From JBFLYZ01 sp040756415 (lineage in GTDB: Bacteria > Bacteroidota > Bacteroidia > JADZBD01), in assembly GCA_040756415.1 (NCBI GenBank), contig JBFLYZ010000004.1, forward strand, positions 29,459 to 93,458: a stretch of DNA of 64,000 nucleotides. The letters run 5' to 3'. Position 1 is the first letter of the stretch, and each line of letters opens with the position of its first letter. The notes under the pieces are model-generated. The model did no database searches. It was not told where the DNA came from and worked only from the letters and a program-made list of their open reading frames with translations. Shown piece after piece: positions 24,892 to 33,103 of the stretch. A program made the translations under genes and the position numbers.

Positions 24892-25088
24892 AAAAGACCG
24901 GGTATATCCTGCTTCTGCTTTTGCCGCCTGCGGCTGCCGGGGCCTGTCCCATGTGCCAGGGCGAGATCGCTGAAAGGACGATATCAGCCTATAAGATCAT
25001 TACCGTTGCGCTCACCTTGCTTCCGTTCATGCTGGGCGGGGGGATCTATTGGTGGATAAAGCAGCAATATAAAAGGCCAGGCTCCTGA
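24888..25088 (+). CDS. Small CPMC-motif membrane protein, unknown
   Basis: A 66-residue protein. It begins with a signal-like hydrophobic run (YILLLLLPPAAAG) followed by ACPMCQGEIAER. A second membrane helix (VALTLLPFMLGGGIYWWI) and a basic tail come after. The exposed CX2C just after the signal could bind copper or heme or exchange thiols, which suits an oxidase-assembly factor. That is inferred from its place at the end of the oxidase operon and its ATGA coupling to ctaB. The family is not recognised. Confidence 0.65.
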   Translation: MKKTGYILLLLLPPAAAGACPMCQGEIAERTISAYKIITVALTLLPFMLGGGIYWWIKQQYKRPGS

Positions 25089-25145
25089 TTTCTGTTGCCC
25101 CCTTCATTGTTTACCGTTAATCAACAGAATAGATAGCCTATCGTG

Positions 25146-27047
25146 TTATCTCTGCGCTGTGACCTTCAAGTCGTTTTCAAAGCCGATCACGGCTCCATGC
25201 CCCTGCGCGATACTGACCTCCTGCGATTCGAACTGCTTATCTGCAGCTTCGGTCTCTTTCATGCTGACGCGGATATTTCCGGCAACGCGGATCTCATCAT
25301 ACACATAAACTGACATATCCTCGTGGATCCCTTTGGCGCGGAAAATTTTCCGGTAGATCGTTTTCCCCTCCGCGTCCCGTATCGTTATTTCAACGGGCGA
25401 GCGCCTGGTAGCTATCGCTGTTTTCTGCTGCATATGCTTTAATGAAGAGTTTGATCCGGCCATTACGGTCATGGCCGTAGACGTATACTTGAAATTCAGC
25501 ACTAAGGTGCCCTGGTCTTTGGAATAGAACACGGCCGGCACACGGCTGATGAGGGGCAAGGCGAGTATAAGCAGTATCCACAGTAAGGCTCCAGGGACCC
25601 ATTTTGGCCTGAACCTGCGTATGGCAAGTTCGCTGGTCCCCTTTTTGTCGTCAACAGCCCGCAGGTCTTTCAGGTGATCCGCGATCTCTTTTGCCAGCCG
25701 CATGGAGGAATGTACGAAGCGTACGCGCTCTATCGATGACTTTCTTGTAAAAACCGGCCTCCGCTTTCTTTCGATGCGCGCTTCTTCGATCTCTGTACCG
25801 AAGCGATGATAGCAGTCTTCGCAGGATACCAGCATGATCCCCTTTGCGTTTTCATGAAAGAGCTCCGGGATCTTCTTAGCATGCACATCGCCAACGCAGG
25901 GAATGGTATGAATGGAAATGTCAGGGTGGTTCGGGATGGTGCCCGGGGGAATAAAGCGGCATGAGAACACCGCCAGTTCTTTTTTTTCCTTTTGAACAAA
26001 TTCCCTGAGATCAGGCATACCGGGCATATCAATTGCGAAGCTTTTGCAGGAGCCGATACAGATCCCGCAAGCCAGGCATTTTTGTTGGTCCAGTACCGCC
26101 TTGCGTTCTCCGTTAACCTCCAGAACATCTATGGCATTATACGGGCAATCCCTGGAGCATTGCTCGCAGGCATCGCATTTCTCCGGATCGATCCTTGCAG
26201 GGCTGAACCGCGGTCGCCTGATGCAGGCCAGAACCGAAATGGCCACGATGAACAACAGGATGAACATCCAGTTCATGGCGGGAGAGAAAGATTTCATCAG
26301 GTAAAATCCCGGCAGGTAATAAAGGTCGAAGGTAACGGAATGGGGCGCTATCGAAGATTCGGCCGAAGGATCGCTGAACACGGGGAACAGGAGGCAGGCC
26401 AGGAGCAATGCGAATCCTGTTATAGCCATCAGGTATTTCGAGGGGATGAGCCTTGGCTTTGCCAGGTGTTTGACATGGATCCAGAGCAGTATGAAAACAA
26501 AGACCGAAAGCGCAAGATGAGCGAACAGGATCATCCTGAAATAACCGGCCAGGGAGCTCGTGTCGTTCATCATGAATCCCCCGGTTATGGAATCGGGGAA
26601 GATCGGAAGAAAGGCCAGGAGCTTGGATGTGAGGATCCCGAGCAATTTGGATTTATGGTCCCACACCAGCATAAACCCGGTAAGGCCGATCACCCACATT
26701 ATCCACAGGGTGCCGATGCCGGAAAGCCAGGATACCGATCTCCTGAACTTGCCGGTCACAAGCATGTGGACCAGGTGCAGTATGCTCAATAAGATCAGCA
26801 GATCGGATGAATACCGGTGCAGGCTCCTCATCAGCCCTCCCAGCCACTGTTCAGATATCGATTGGGTGGACGAATAGGCTTCGCGCGGGTCGATTTTAAA
26901 GAACAGGAAGAGGTAGATCCCGGTAACGAGCGCTATTGCCAGGGAAAAAACAGTCAGCGCGCCCAGGTGGTACATCGGGTTGTGCCTGGAAGAGTATATT
27001 CTGCTGAATAGGGATGCGAGCCGCTGATATTGCCATTGTCCTGACAT
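25146..27047 (-). CDS. Diheme cytochrome b + 2x[4Fe-4S] ferredoxin + MvhD-like fusion
   Basis: A 633-residue membrane protein. The first ~290 residues form a cytochrome b with two HX13H heme pairs (LHRYSSD to ILHLVH; FAHLAL to WIHVKH). Then come two ferredoxin motifs, CDACEQCSRDCPYN and CLACGICIGSCKS. Next is a domain like the MvhD/FrhD iron-sulfur subunit (VFSCRF, IPCVGDV, MLVSCEDCYHRFG). A further membrane helix (ALLWILLILALPLI) and a C-terminal beta-rich domain end the chain. It probably moves electrons between quinol and a cytoplasmic iron-sulfur partner. It is the last gene of the leftward oxidase operon, 3 bp after the Sco fusion gene. No matching named protein is recalled. Confidence 0.8.
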   Translation of the reverse strand: MSGQWQYQRLASLFSRIYSSRHNPMYHLGALTVFSLAIALVTGIYLFLFFKIDPREAYSSTQSISEQWLGGLMRSLHRYSSDLLILLSILHLVHMLVTGKFRRSVSWLSGIGTLWIMWVIGLTGFMLVWDHKSKLLGILTSKLLAFLPIFPDSITGGFMMNDTSSLAGYFRMILFAHLALSVFVFILLWIHVKHLAKPRLIPSKYLMAITGFALLLACLLFPVFSDPSAESSIAPHSVTFDLYYLPGFYLMKSFSPAMNWMFILLFIVAISVLACIRRPRFSPARIDPEKCDACEQCSRDCPYNAIDVLEVNGERKAVLDQQKCLACGICIGSCKSFAIDMPGMPDLREFVQKEKKELAVFSCRFIPPGTIPNHPDISIHTIPCVGDVHAKKIPELFHENAKGIMLVSCEDCYHRFGTEIEEARIERKRRPVFTRKSSIERVRFVHSSMRLAKEIADHLKDLRAVDDKKGTSELAIRRFRPKWVPGALLWILLILALPLISRVPAVFYSKDQGTLVLNFKYTSTAMTVMAGSNSSLKHMQQKTAIATRRSPVEITIRDAEGKTIYRKIFRAKGIHEDMSVYVYDEIRVAGNIRVSMKETEAADKQFESQEVSIAQGHGAVIGFENDLKVTAQR

Positions 27048-27050
27048 AGT

Positions 27051-29111
27051 CTAATGCCGGAGCATTACCGTCAATCTTTTCTTCCTTTTCCAGAACATCC
27101 TCGCCACATAGGTAAACATAATGGTGAAGAAGATAATGCCGGCCATCAGTTGCAGAATAAAGCCCCATTCAGCACTGTACGTGCGGGAGCCGGGATCAAA
27201 CCGGAAGCAACGGAGAAAGATCCCCTCGAACAGGCCCAGGGAGGTATTCTCTTTTTTGGCTTCAAGCAGGGAAAGCCGAAGATCGTTTGGCTTGGGAGAG
27301 ATGCCGTACACGTACCGGGAGATCTTTCCCGAAGGTGTCAGCACGATCACCAGGTTCGGGTGCGCGTATTCGTTCATAGCGGAATCATAGTCCACCTGGA
27401 AATCGAGCGAAGCAAGAAGCTGCTTGACCCCTTCCTCATCGGACGAAATCACTTTCCAGTCCTTCCCGTCAATGTTCCAGCGTTTCTGAAAGGTCCTGAG
27501 GTCGTCAGGCGAATCGTTCGGGTCGAAGGAAAAAGTAATAATGGAGAAATCCTGTCCCAGGGTCCCCAGCTCAGAAACCGACCCTTTCAATCCTCCTGTT
27601 ATGATCGAGCAGGAGCTGGGGCAGCGCGTATAGACCGGGCTGATCACGATGGGCTTATCTCCCTTGAGAAGCTCACGGATGGATTTTCTATTTCCATCCT
27701 GGTCTGTTACCTGCACATCAGGCACCTGTTTTCCCAGGAACTTGTCCTCGTCAGGAAGATTGAAGGAGCAGAAAAGCACAAACAGGGTGGCAAGGCCGGC
27801 CGGCACCAGCGCCCTTTTCCAGGAAAAATACCGGATCAGCGAAACGGAGGCATATACTACAAACATGACCCCGCCCGACATGGACATGGCGGCCCCGATC
27901 CCCATGAGGTTCAGGCGCTGAATGATATCCTCGTCTGCATTCCAGTTAAACCCATAGGTCTTCCTGGGCGCCCCCAGCTTTCCGGCAAGATACAGCCCGG
28001 CCACCACCAGCAGCATCCCTGTTGTATACACCAGCGGCTGATACCGGGCCATCTTGTCCATCGCCAGGATTTTCTTCTCTTTAAGAATAAAATAGCTCAT
28101 ACCCATCAGCGCCACGGTGAGCGCTGACACCACTCCGTGATAATGGGCGGTGATACGCAGATCGCTTTTCATGCCCATATATGCGATCGTTACCCCCGCG
28201 TAGTACAAAATCGCTGACAAAAGAAAGGCAGAGCCGGCCACCGAGGCGATCTTCACTTTAGGGAGCAGGTAAAGCGTATGGATCAGGACGGGAACCCCCA
28301 GGCCCACCCCGTAGCAGATCGTGGTATACAGCTTGAAATTATAGCTTAAAGGATCAAGCATGATCCCCGAGAGCATCGGGATGGAGAAAACAAGGAACAG
28401 CCCGTTTGCCAACTGAAGGATGCGTGAATTGGGCAGGACGGCCCCCTCTCCGCGGGAGAAGCGCACAAGAAAATGCCAGCCTACCAGCATGATGCAAGCG
28501 TTAAGGAACTGCTGTATGTGGCCGGGTATCCAGAACATTCTTTCGTAATGCTCCTTCAGATCGCTGTAAGGAATATGAATGAAAGCGAAGGAAAGCACAA
28601 TCCCGGCAAGCATGGCTACCGTTATTATCAATGAGATTCCGATCAGGAACTCTTCCGTAGAGCGCCTGAAAAGCTGCCAGACCAGGGGCAGGCGCGTGAC
28701 CGTTTCCAGTGCAAGCACGGACCAGAACAGGATCATTGCTACCCAGAAGGCAGGGTTGTCGATCACCGGCACGTAGTTATTAAGGCACGCTGTGCCGGAG
28801 TCAAAAAAGCCCAGCGAAGCTATGATAAGTATGGTAAGGAGCACCGCGCGGTACCCGAAGCGGCTGATCAGGAAGCTCCTTTTGCCCGTGTAGATGTACC
28901 ACAAGCCGATGATGAAAGCCTGTACCCAGATGATCATGGAAAAATCAACGTGCGTGACGATGCTCCGGTAGAAAGGCAGCGGCTCCATGAATGCATGAAG
29001 GAACGGAACCCGTGGCGCGGCAACACCAATCGCAAAAATCCCAGCGAAAATGAGCGCCAGCACGGCCAGCCCCAGCCATTTCAGTTCCGTATCTTTTTGT
29101 TTTAGCAACAT
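27051..29111 (-). CDS. Heme-copper-oxidase subunit I-like protein fused to a Sco/SenC domain
   Basis: A 686-residue protein. The first ~450 residues are a 12-helix membrane domain related to heme-copper oxidase subunit I. His54 in THVDFSMIIW, WIPGHIQQF, and HYHG in ITAHYHGVVSALTVALMGM look like heme and metal ligands, but no HH pair for CuB is visible. Residues ~465-615 are a Sco1/SenC copper chaperone domain with TRCPSSCSII (CX3C) and a later His in AHPNLVIVLTPSGK. A final helix precedes a basic tail. The membrane part may bind hemes without reducing oxygen, while the Sco part loads CuA in the neighbouring subunit II. Both roles are inference. Confidence 0.8.
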   Translation of the reverse strand: MLLKQKDTELKWLGLAVLALIFAGIFAIGVAAPRVPFLHAFMEPLPFYRSIVTHVDFSMIIWVQAFIIGLWYIYTGKRSFLISRFGYRAVLLTILIIASLGFFDSGTACLNNYVPVIDNPAFWVAMILFWSVLALETVTRLPLVWQLFRRSTEEFLIGISLIITVAMLAGIVLSFAFIHIPYSDLKEHYERMFWIPGHIQQFLNACIMLVGWHFLVRFSRGEGAVLPNSRILQLANGLFLVFSIPMLSGIMLDPLSYNFKLYTTICYGVGLGVPVLIHTLYLLPKVKIASVAGSAFLLSAILYYAGVTIAYMGMKSDLRITAHYHGVVSALTVALMGMSYFILKEKKILAMDKMARYQPLVYTTGMLLVVAGLYLAGKLGAPRKTYGFNWNADEDIIQRLNLMGIGAAMSMSGGVMFVVYASVSLIRYFSWKRALVPAGLATLFVLFCSFNLPDEDKFLGKQVPDVQVTDQDGNRKSIRELLKGDKPIVISPVYTRCPSSCSIITGGLKGSVSELGTLGQDFSIITFSFDPNDSPDDLRTFQKRWNIDGKDWKVISSDEEGVKQLLASLDFQVDYDSAMNEYAHPNLVIVLTPSGKISRYVYGISPKPNDLRLSLLEAKKENTSLGLFEGIFLRCFRFDPGSRTYSAEWGFILQLMAGIIFFTIMFTYVARMFWKRKKRLTVMLRH

Positions 29112-29149
29112 ATGTTTTCAGGTGGTTATCCGTTTCTCGGCAGCACCGG

Positions 29150-30817
29150 CTACTGAACTTCCCATGCTCCCGCAAGCCATTTCATGTTCAGCAGGAAGAA
29201 GACGACCAGCAGGATCATAAAGAAGAGCGTGAGCGTTAACGTTCCGGGAGCTTCGAAACCCTTGTGCTCCTTTTTCGCTTCGGGGACTGCGGCCAGTGCA
29301 AGCTGGAAATCCTGCGGCCCTTTTATTTTGGGTCCGAAGAACACCGTAATGGTCATCTGCAGGACCCAGATCAGGGCCCCGAGGAAGGCAAGCACTCCAC
29401 CGATACCCACAATTCCCCAGAAGAGATCGATCGAGGGATTAAACGTATGCCCGAACGGCCCACCGCTGAAGGAATTGTCCCAGTGCCTTCTGGGTACTCC
29501 GTAGCCTCCCAGCGAAAGCATCCCTACCGCGACCAGGGCAATCCCGATCCCGAAGATCCAGGGCTGCCATTTGGCCAGGCCGAAGGCCACGATCTTCCTG
29601 CGGAAGATAAGCGGCACCAGGTAATAGCTGATCCCCATAAAGGCAAGAGTGGTTCCTATCACCACCGTTCCCTTGAAATGCCCGGTGATGGCGATGGTAT
29701 TGTGCACGATGATATTAATCTGTTCTTTGCCGTAGATCACACCGGTAATGCCTCCGATGAACCCAAAGCCTGCCACCGAGATCACCAGCGATGAAAAAGC
29801 GGGATTGCCCCACGGAGCTTTCGCCAGCCACTGGAACATCCCGTTGACCAGCCCCTTTCTTCGCTGCGCAACCTCAATCGAAGAGGGAACCGCGAAGGCG
29901 TGGATCATGGATGCCAGTACGGCAGCATACATGGCATACGAAGTGTTCCATACCTTCCAGGGCGAACTGACCACGGGATCGGTGAGGAGGTGGTGTGCCG
30001 AAGCGATGCAGATGAACAGCACGTACAGCGCAAATCCCGTGCGCGACACTTTCTCGTTGATGCTTACGCCCCCGACAGTTAGCAGCGACATGAGGTACCA
30101 TATGGCCACCATCGCGCATACGTTGATCTGCTGCGAGGAGTGTCCCAGGCCCCACCACACCACCTTATAGGTTGCGGGATCCAGGTTTTCGATAATACCC
30201 ATCGACCAGAGGAGGGCCGGAATGTAAATTATGGCTCCTGTCGCGAGCGTGATCACCGCGATGATGGCCGCAGCCGTCAGGCCATAGGTAAAGAGCGGCA
30301 GGGATTCGCCATACGTTTTTTCCTTGCGGGCAACCATTAAGTTGCCAAAGAACACCGCAACCATCAACAGGGCGCCAACAGCAAACAGGATGATGCCAAG
30401 GTAATATAGGGGATGCGCCTTCAGCGGCACATAGGAGGTGAACAGCACATCCGCAAATCCCTGGAACACCATGATATTGGTGAGCAGGAATCCTCCGATC
30501 ATCAGGTAGGTGGCGATCCAGCCGCCCATGGGATAGGCCATGCGGGCGTTGAGCGTAACCGTTGAACCGAAGACCAGGCCGGCCGCTTCAAAGAACACGA
30601 TCCAGAAAATAAGCGCGTTCAGCCCATGCGCGGTCAGCACACGGTAGAACCATTCCGCATCCAGCAGGTGGAACTGCGGCCAGCGGGTGAATACCAGCAG
30701 GATAGCGCACGCGATCGCTACCAGCAGCGATACCACGGCAAATACTGCATTGACGCGGATAAGCGTTTGCGCTTTAAGATCTACTTTAAACCCGGTTATA
30801 TCGCACGTTCTGAACAT
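29150..30817 (-). CDS. Cytochrome c oxidase subunit I (B-type, ba3-like)
   Basis: A 555-residue heme-copper oxidase subunit I of the B-type. Ligands: His in TAHGLNALIFW (low-spin heme), GLGHSSQQINVC (CuB), ASAHHLLTDP (CuB pair), and VHNTIAITGHFKG (heme ligands). The HSSQQINV arrangement and absence of the A-type GHPEVY glutamate mark the family, which generally has high oxygen affinity. It works with the CuA/cytochrome c subunit II encoded 6 bp upstream. Confidence 0.9.
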   Translation of the reverse strand: MFRTCDITGFKVDLKAQTLIRVNAVFAVVSLLVAIACAILLVFTRWPQFHLLDAEWFYRVLTAHGLNALIFWIVFFEAAGLVFGSTVTLNARMAYPMGGWIATYLMIGGFLLTNIMVFQGFADVLFTSYVPLKAHPLYYLGIILFAVGALLMVAVFFGNLMVARKEKTYGESLPLFTYGLTAAAIIAVITLATGAIIYIPALLWSMGIIENLDPATYKVVWWGLGHSSQQINVCAMVAIWYLMSLLTVGGVSINEKVSRTGFALYVLFICIASAHHLLTDPVVSSPWKVWNTSYAMYAAVLASMIHAFAVPSSIEVAQRRKGLVNGMFQWLAKAPWGNPAFSSLVISVAGFGFIGGITGVIYGKEQINIIVHNTIAITGHFKGTVVIGTTLAFMGISYYLVPLIFRRKIVAFGLAKWQPWIFGIGIALVAVGMLSLGGYGVPRRHWDNSFSGGPFGHTFNPSIDLFWGIVGIGGVLAFLGALIWVLQMTITVFFGPKIKGPQDFQLALAAVPEAKKEHKGFEAPGTLTLTLFFMILLVVFFLLNMKWLAGAWEVQ

Positions 30818-30823
30818 AGACTT

Positions 30824-31744
30824 CTATTTTAAGGATTTGATATATGCTGTTATTGCTTTGATTTCATCTTCACTGATCACCTGCGGCTGCATGGAGGCAG
30901 GATAGTCCTTCACCAGCTTGGCGTTCGGTGTGAGAATGGATTCGCGTATGTATTCATCATTCACCTGCACTTCTGTTTCGCTTCCGTCAGCCATTACCTT
31001 CTCCGTGGATCCGTAAACGCCTTGCCATGTGGGGCCCACCAGTTTGCTTCCGTCTACCGAGTGGCAGGCATTGCAGGCCTTGCTCTTGTACAGCTCGGCA
31101 CCCTTAGCCGCCAGCTCTTCTTCCGTGAGCGGTGCGGCTGGCGGTTCGTTGCCCGGGGGAGCTGAGGTGTTGATGTACTGCGCGCTGTATCCGTATTTTC
31201 CCAATTCGCTTTCGCTCTCGATCACTACGATCTTGCCGATCATGGTGTGGTGACCTACCCCGCAGAATTCGTTGCAGATAACCTTATATTCCCCGGCCGC
31301 GTTGGGCTTGAACTTCAGAACATAATCATAGTTCGGATATACCATGAAGTTCATGTTGGTAGGCTGAAGCGAAAACCCGTGAAGCAGGTCGAGCGAAGAG
31401 ATGTGAAAGTTGTACCATTGATCTTTTTTCAATATCAGCACGGGCGACCAGCGCCACATCTGGGCCATCAGGAACACATCGCCCCCGGCAGGCGGCATCA
31501 CTACCGGTATGCCCTGGTCTTCGCCCACCTGGTATTTTTTATTGAACGCATCGCATAATTGCGAGAACTCGCGCGGGGTGGTACGGTAGGTCACGCTGGA
31601 TGGATTTTGTTTGCCATATACGTGCCAGATGATCATCCACGCGAACATAATGAGGCAAACAAGCACCGAAAGAACGATCCACATCTTTTCATCCTTGGCA
31701 ATTTTCTTTTCGTACCAGTCTGCTGCAGGAGGTAACAGTGCCAT
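30824..31744 (-). CDS. Cytochrome c oxidase subunit II with fused cytochrome c
   Basis: A 306-residue subunit II. One membrane helix (MWIVLSVLVCLIMFAWMIIW) is followed by a cupredoxin domain with the CuA site CNEFCGVGHHTM and His in LLHGFSL. A C-terminal cytochrome c domain has CNACHSVDG (CX2CH) and an axial Met candidate in PASMQPQ. The single N-terminal helix suits a B-type oxidase. It belongs to the leftward operon under the promoter at 31957-32001. Confidence 0.93.
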   Translation of the reverse strand: MALLPPAADWYEKKIAKDEKMWIVLSVLVCLIMFAWMIIWHVYGKQNPSSVTYRTTPREFSQLCDAFNKKYQVGEDQGIPVVMPPAGGDVFLMAQMWRWSPVLILKKDQWYNFHISSLDLLHGFSLQPTNMNFMVYPNYDYVLKFKPNAAGEYKVICNEFCGVGHHTMIGKIVVIESESELGKYGYSAQYINTSAPPGNEPPAAPLTEEELAAKGAELYKSKACNACHSVDGSKLVGPTWQGVYGSTEKVMADGSETEVQVNDEYIRESILTPNAKLVKDYPASMQPQVISEDEIKAITAYIKSLK

Positions 31745-31749
31745 AATAA

Positions 31750-31929
31750 TTATTTTATAAGTGAGTTTTTAATTTCATCGGGCATTAGGGGAACATTGCC
31801 TATTTCCATAACTCCCCAAATGAGGTAAAATATGGCGTATATCGCCACGCCTATAAAGAGGAGAAGCATGTAATCATCGAGGATCATCTTCCAGAGCGGA
31901 GGATTCTTGACTTTTTTGTTTTCTTCCAT
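31750..31929 (-). CDS. Small one-helix protein, possible oxidase subunit
   Basis: A 59-residue reading frame from ATG 31929 to TAA 31750. A charged N-terminus (MEENKKVKNPPLWKM) precedes a hydrophobic helix (YMLLLFIGVAIYAIFYLIWG) and a short polar tail. It is the first gene of the B-type oxidase operon, 5 bp before subunit II. B-type oxidases carry a tiny one-helix subunit IIa, so this is a reasonable but unproven match. Confidence 0.65.
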   Translation of the reverse strand: MEENKKVKNPPLWKMILDDYMLLLFIGVAIYAIFYLIWGVMEIGNVPLMPDEIKNSLIK

Positions 31930-31956
31930 TGCGAATGATTTTTTAGAATCACATTA

Positions 31957-32001
31957 CAAAGGAAATTCCGAAAGAGGATGGAAAATATAACGGTAGTCAG
32001 T
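31957..32001 (-). promoter_or_regulatory. B-type oxidase operon promoter with degenerate Crp/Fnr operator
   Basis: TATAA-CGGTAG-TCAGT (31986-32001, centre 31993.5) is a weaker copy of the operator. TTCCTTTG on the minus strand at 31964-31957 lies exactly 29.5 bp away and is identical to the operon A box at 7245-7238. The inferred start is near 31952, with a 23-nt leader to the ATG at 31929. Confidence 0.58.
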
Positions 32002-32021
32002 ATGAAAAATATTTTTTCATA
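32001..32021. repeat. AT-rich inverted repeat, 9-3-9
   Basis: TATGAAAAA-TAT-TTTTTCATA is a near-perfect 21-bp palindrome. It carries the same TATGA/TCATA ends as the Crp/Fnr operators but with 11 bp between half-sites. It touches the degenerate operator at 31986-32001. It could be an auxiliary binding site or a small terminator for the regulator gene that ends at 32123. Confidence 0.4.
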
Positions 32022-32122
32022 TAGAATTTACTGTTGCAGGTCATGTTTTTTATGCCGTCCGGCACATGCGGGGAGCTGCGAGAGGGAAAGATGCCGGAGC
32101 GGGCGCAGATGACCGCATACGC

Positions 32123-32827
32123 TCAGATCCGGGCTAGTTCCATGAGCTTCTTGTCCTGCAGGATGATGATTTCTTTCAACGCTGTTTCAATGATCTTCTC
32201 CTGGCAGAATTCCGACAGGGTTTTGGAGACTTGCTCCCGGGTGGTTCCCGATATCTCGGCAAGCTCCTGCCTGGAGAGAGTCACGGATATCGACCGTCTG
32301 CCGGAAGATTCGCCATATACATCGCGCAGCAGCAGCAGCGTGTCGGCAACCTTGCTGCGTACGTTCATCCTGACCAGCCGGAGCATACGGTCCTCATACG
32401 CCCGCAGCTCATCCGTATAATAATTCAGCATCGCGAAAGCCAGGCTGCCAGGCCCTTTTAATAGCTGGGAAAAAATGCCGTTCTCGATAAAGCAGCACCA
32501 TGAATCTTCAAGGGCGGTAGCGGAGAAGGGGTAGGTTTGGTTCCTGTCTATGCCGCAATCACCCAGCATATCACCCTTCCTTGCAAGCTTAAGGATGATG
32601 TCTTTTTCCCCGGCCCCGTGTTTATGCAGCTTGGCCTTCCCATGATATAGGAAAAAGATCCCGAGGGCGGGTGTGCCTTCGAGCAGAATATGCTGGCCCT
32701 GCGCCACATGAACGTAGATCTTGCGTTCGCTAATGAGCGACAGCGCCTGTTGGTTGCAATGCATAAGCAGTGAGCAGTTTTTTACTGTGCAACTGCGGCA
32801 ATCAGGTATTGCTTGTTTCGCACCCAT
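32123..32827 (-). CDS. Crp/Fnr-family regulator 2 (Cys-rich N-terminus)
   Basis: A 234-residue regulator. Near the N-terminus are four cysteines, CRSCTVKNC and LMHC, plus GDCGIDR after the barrel. Together they resemble the cluster-binding set of FNR-type oxygen sensors. The recognition helix SGTTREQVSKTLSEF keeps the Arg-Glu pair with which Crp reads TGA, so this is the best candidate to bind TATGA-N6-TCATA. The start at 32827 is chosen because the inferred transcription start is near 32846. A longer in-frame ATG at 32869 lies upstream of that. It has the shared operator at its own promoter, suggesting autoregulation. Confidence 0.87.
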   Translation of the reverse strand: MGAKQAIPDCRSCTVKNCSLLMHCNQQALSLISERKIYVHVAQGQHILLEGTPALGIFFLYHGKAKLHKHGAGEKDIILKLARKGDMLGDCGIDRNQTYPFSATALEDSWCCFIENGIFSQLLKGPGSLAFAMLNYYTDELRAYEDRMLRLVRMNVRSKVADTLLLLRDVYGESSGRRSISVTLSRQELAEISGTTREQVSKTLSEFCQEKIIETALKEIIILQDKKLMELARI

Positions 32828-32850
32828 TTGAAAATGAAGTGTTTGTCGGG

Positions 32851-32895
32851 CAAATATTCTGTTTTCCACGCCCTTTTAATATGACCAATATCATG
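32851..32895 (-). promoter_or_regulatory. Promoter of Crp/Fnr regulator 2 with own operator
   Basis: TATGA-CCAATA-TCATG lies at 32880-32895 (centre 32887.5). AATATTTG on the minus strand at 32858-32851 lies 29.5 bp from the centre. The inferred start near 32846 gives a 19-nt leader to the ATG at 32827. This is consistent with positive autoregulation. Confidence 0.65.
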
Positions 32896-33103
32896 TTTGG
32901 GCGCATTTAAGGGGATTGTAGTCCCTCCGCATCCGGCCGCATGCAGGGATTCTGTAAATTGAGTAGTTTTGCACCGCTTGTAGTAGCGAATAGCTTTTTT
33001 ACGTTCCCTAGGCAAAATGCCTGATTACGCCCGGGCGGAACGGGCATGGCGAGTCCTGCGAATGTTGAATTAAGCCTATTGATTTGTTCTGTTTCATAAT
33101 TCT

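Noticed and set aside
25090..25129. Inverted repeat TTCTGTTG / CAACAGAA between convergent genes as a terminator
   Set aside because: The loop is about 24 nt and there is no T-run, so it is a weak candidate and not annotated.
32941..33103. TAGTTTTG at 32964-32971 as the tRNA promoter
   Set aside because: No minus-33 partner, and it lies about 135 bp ahead of the tRNA. Left as a mention only.
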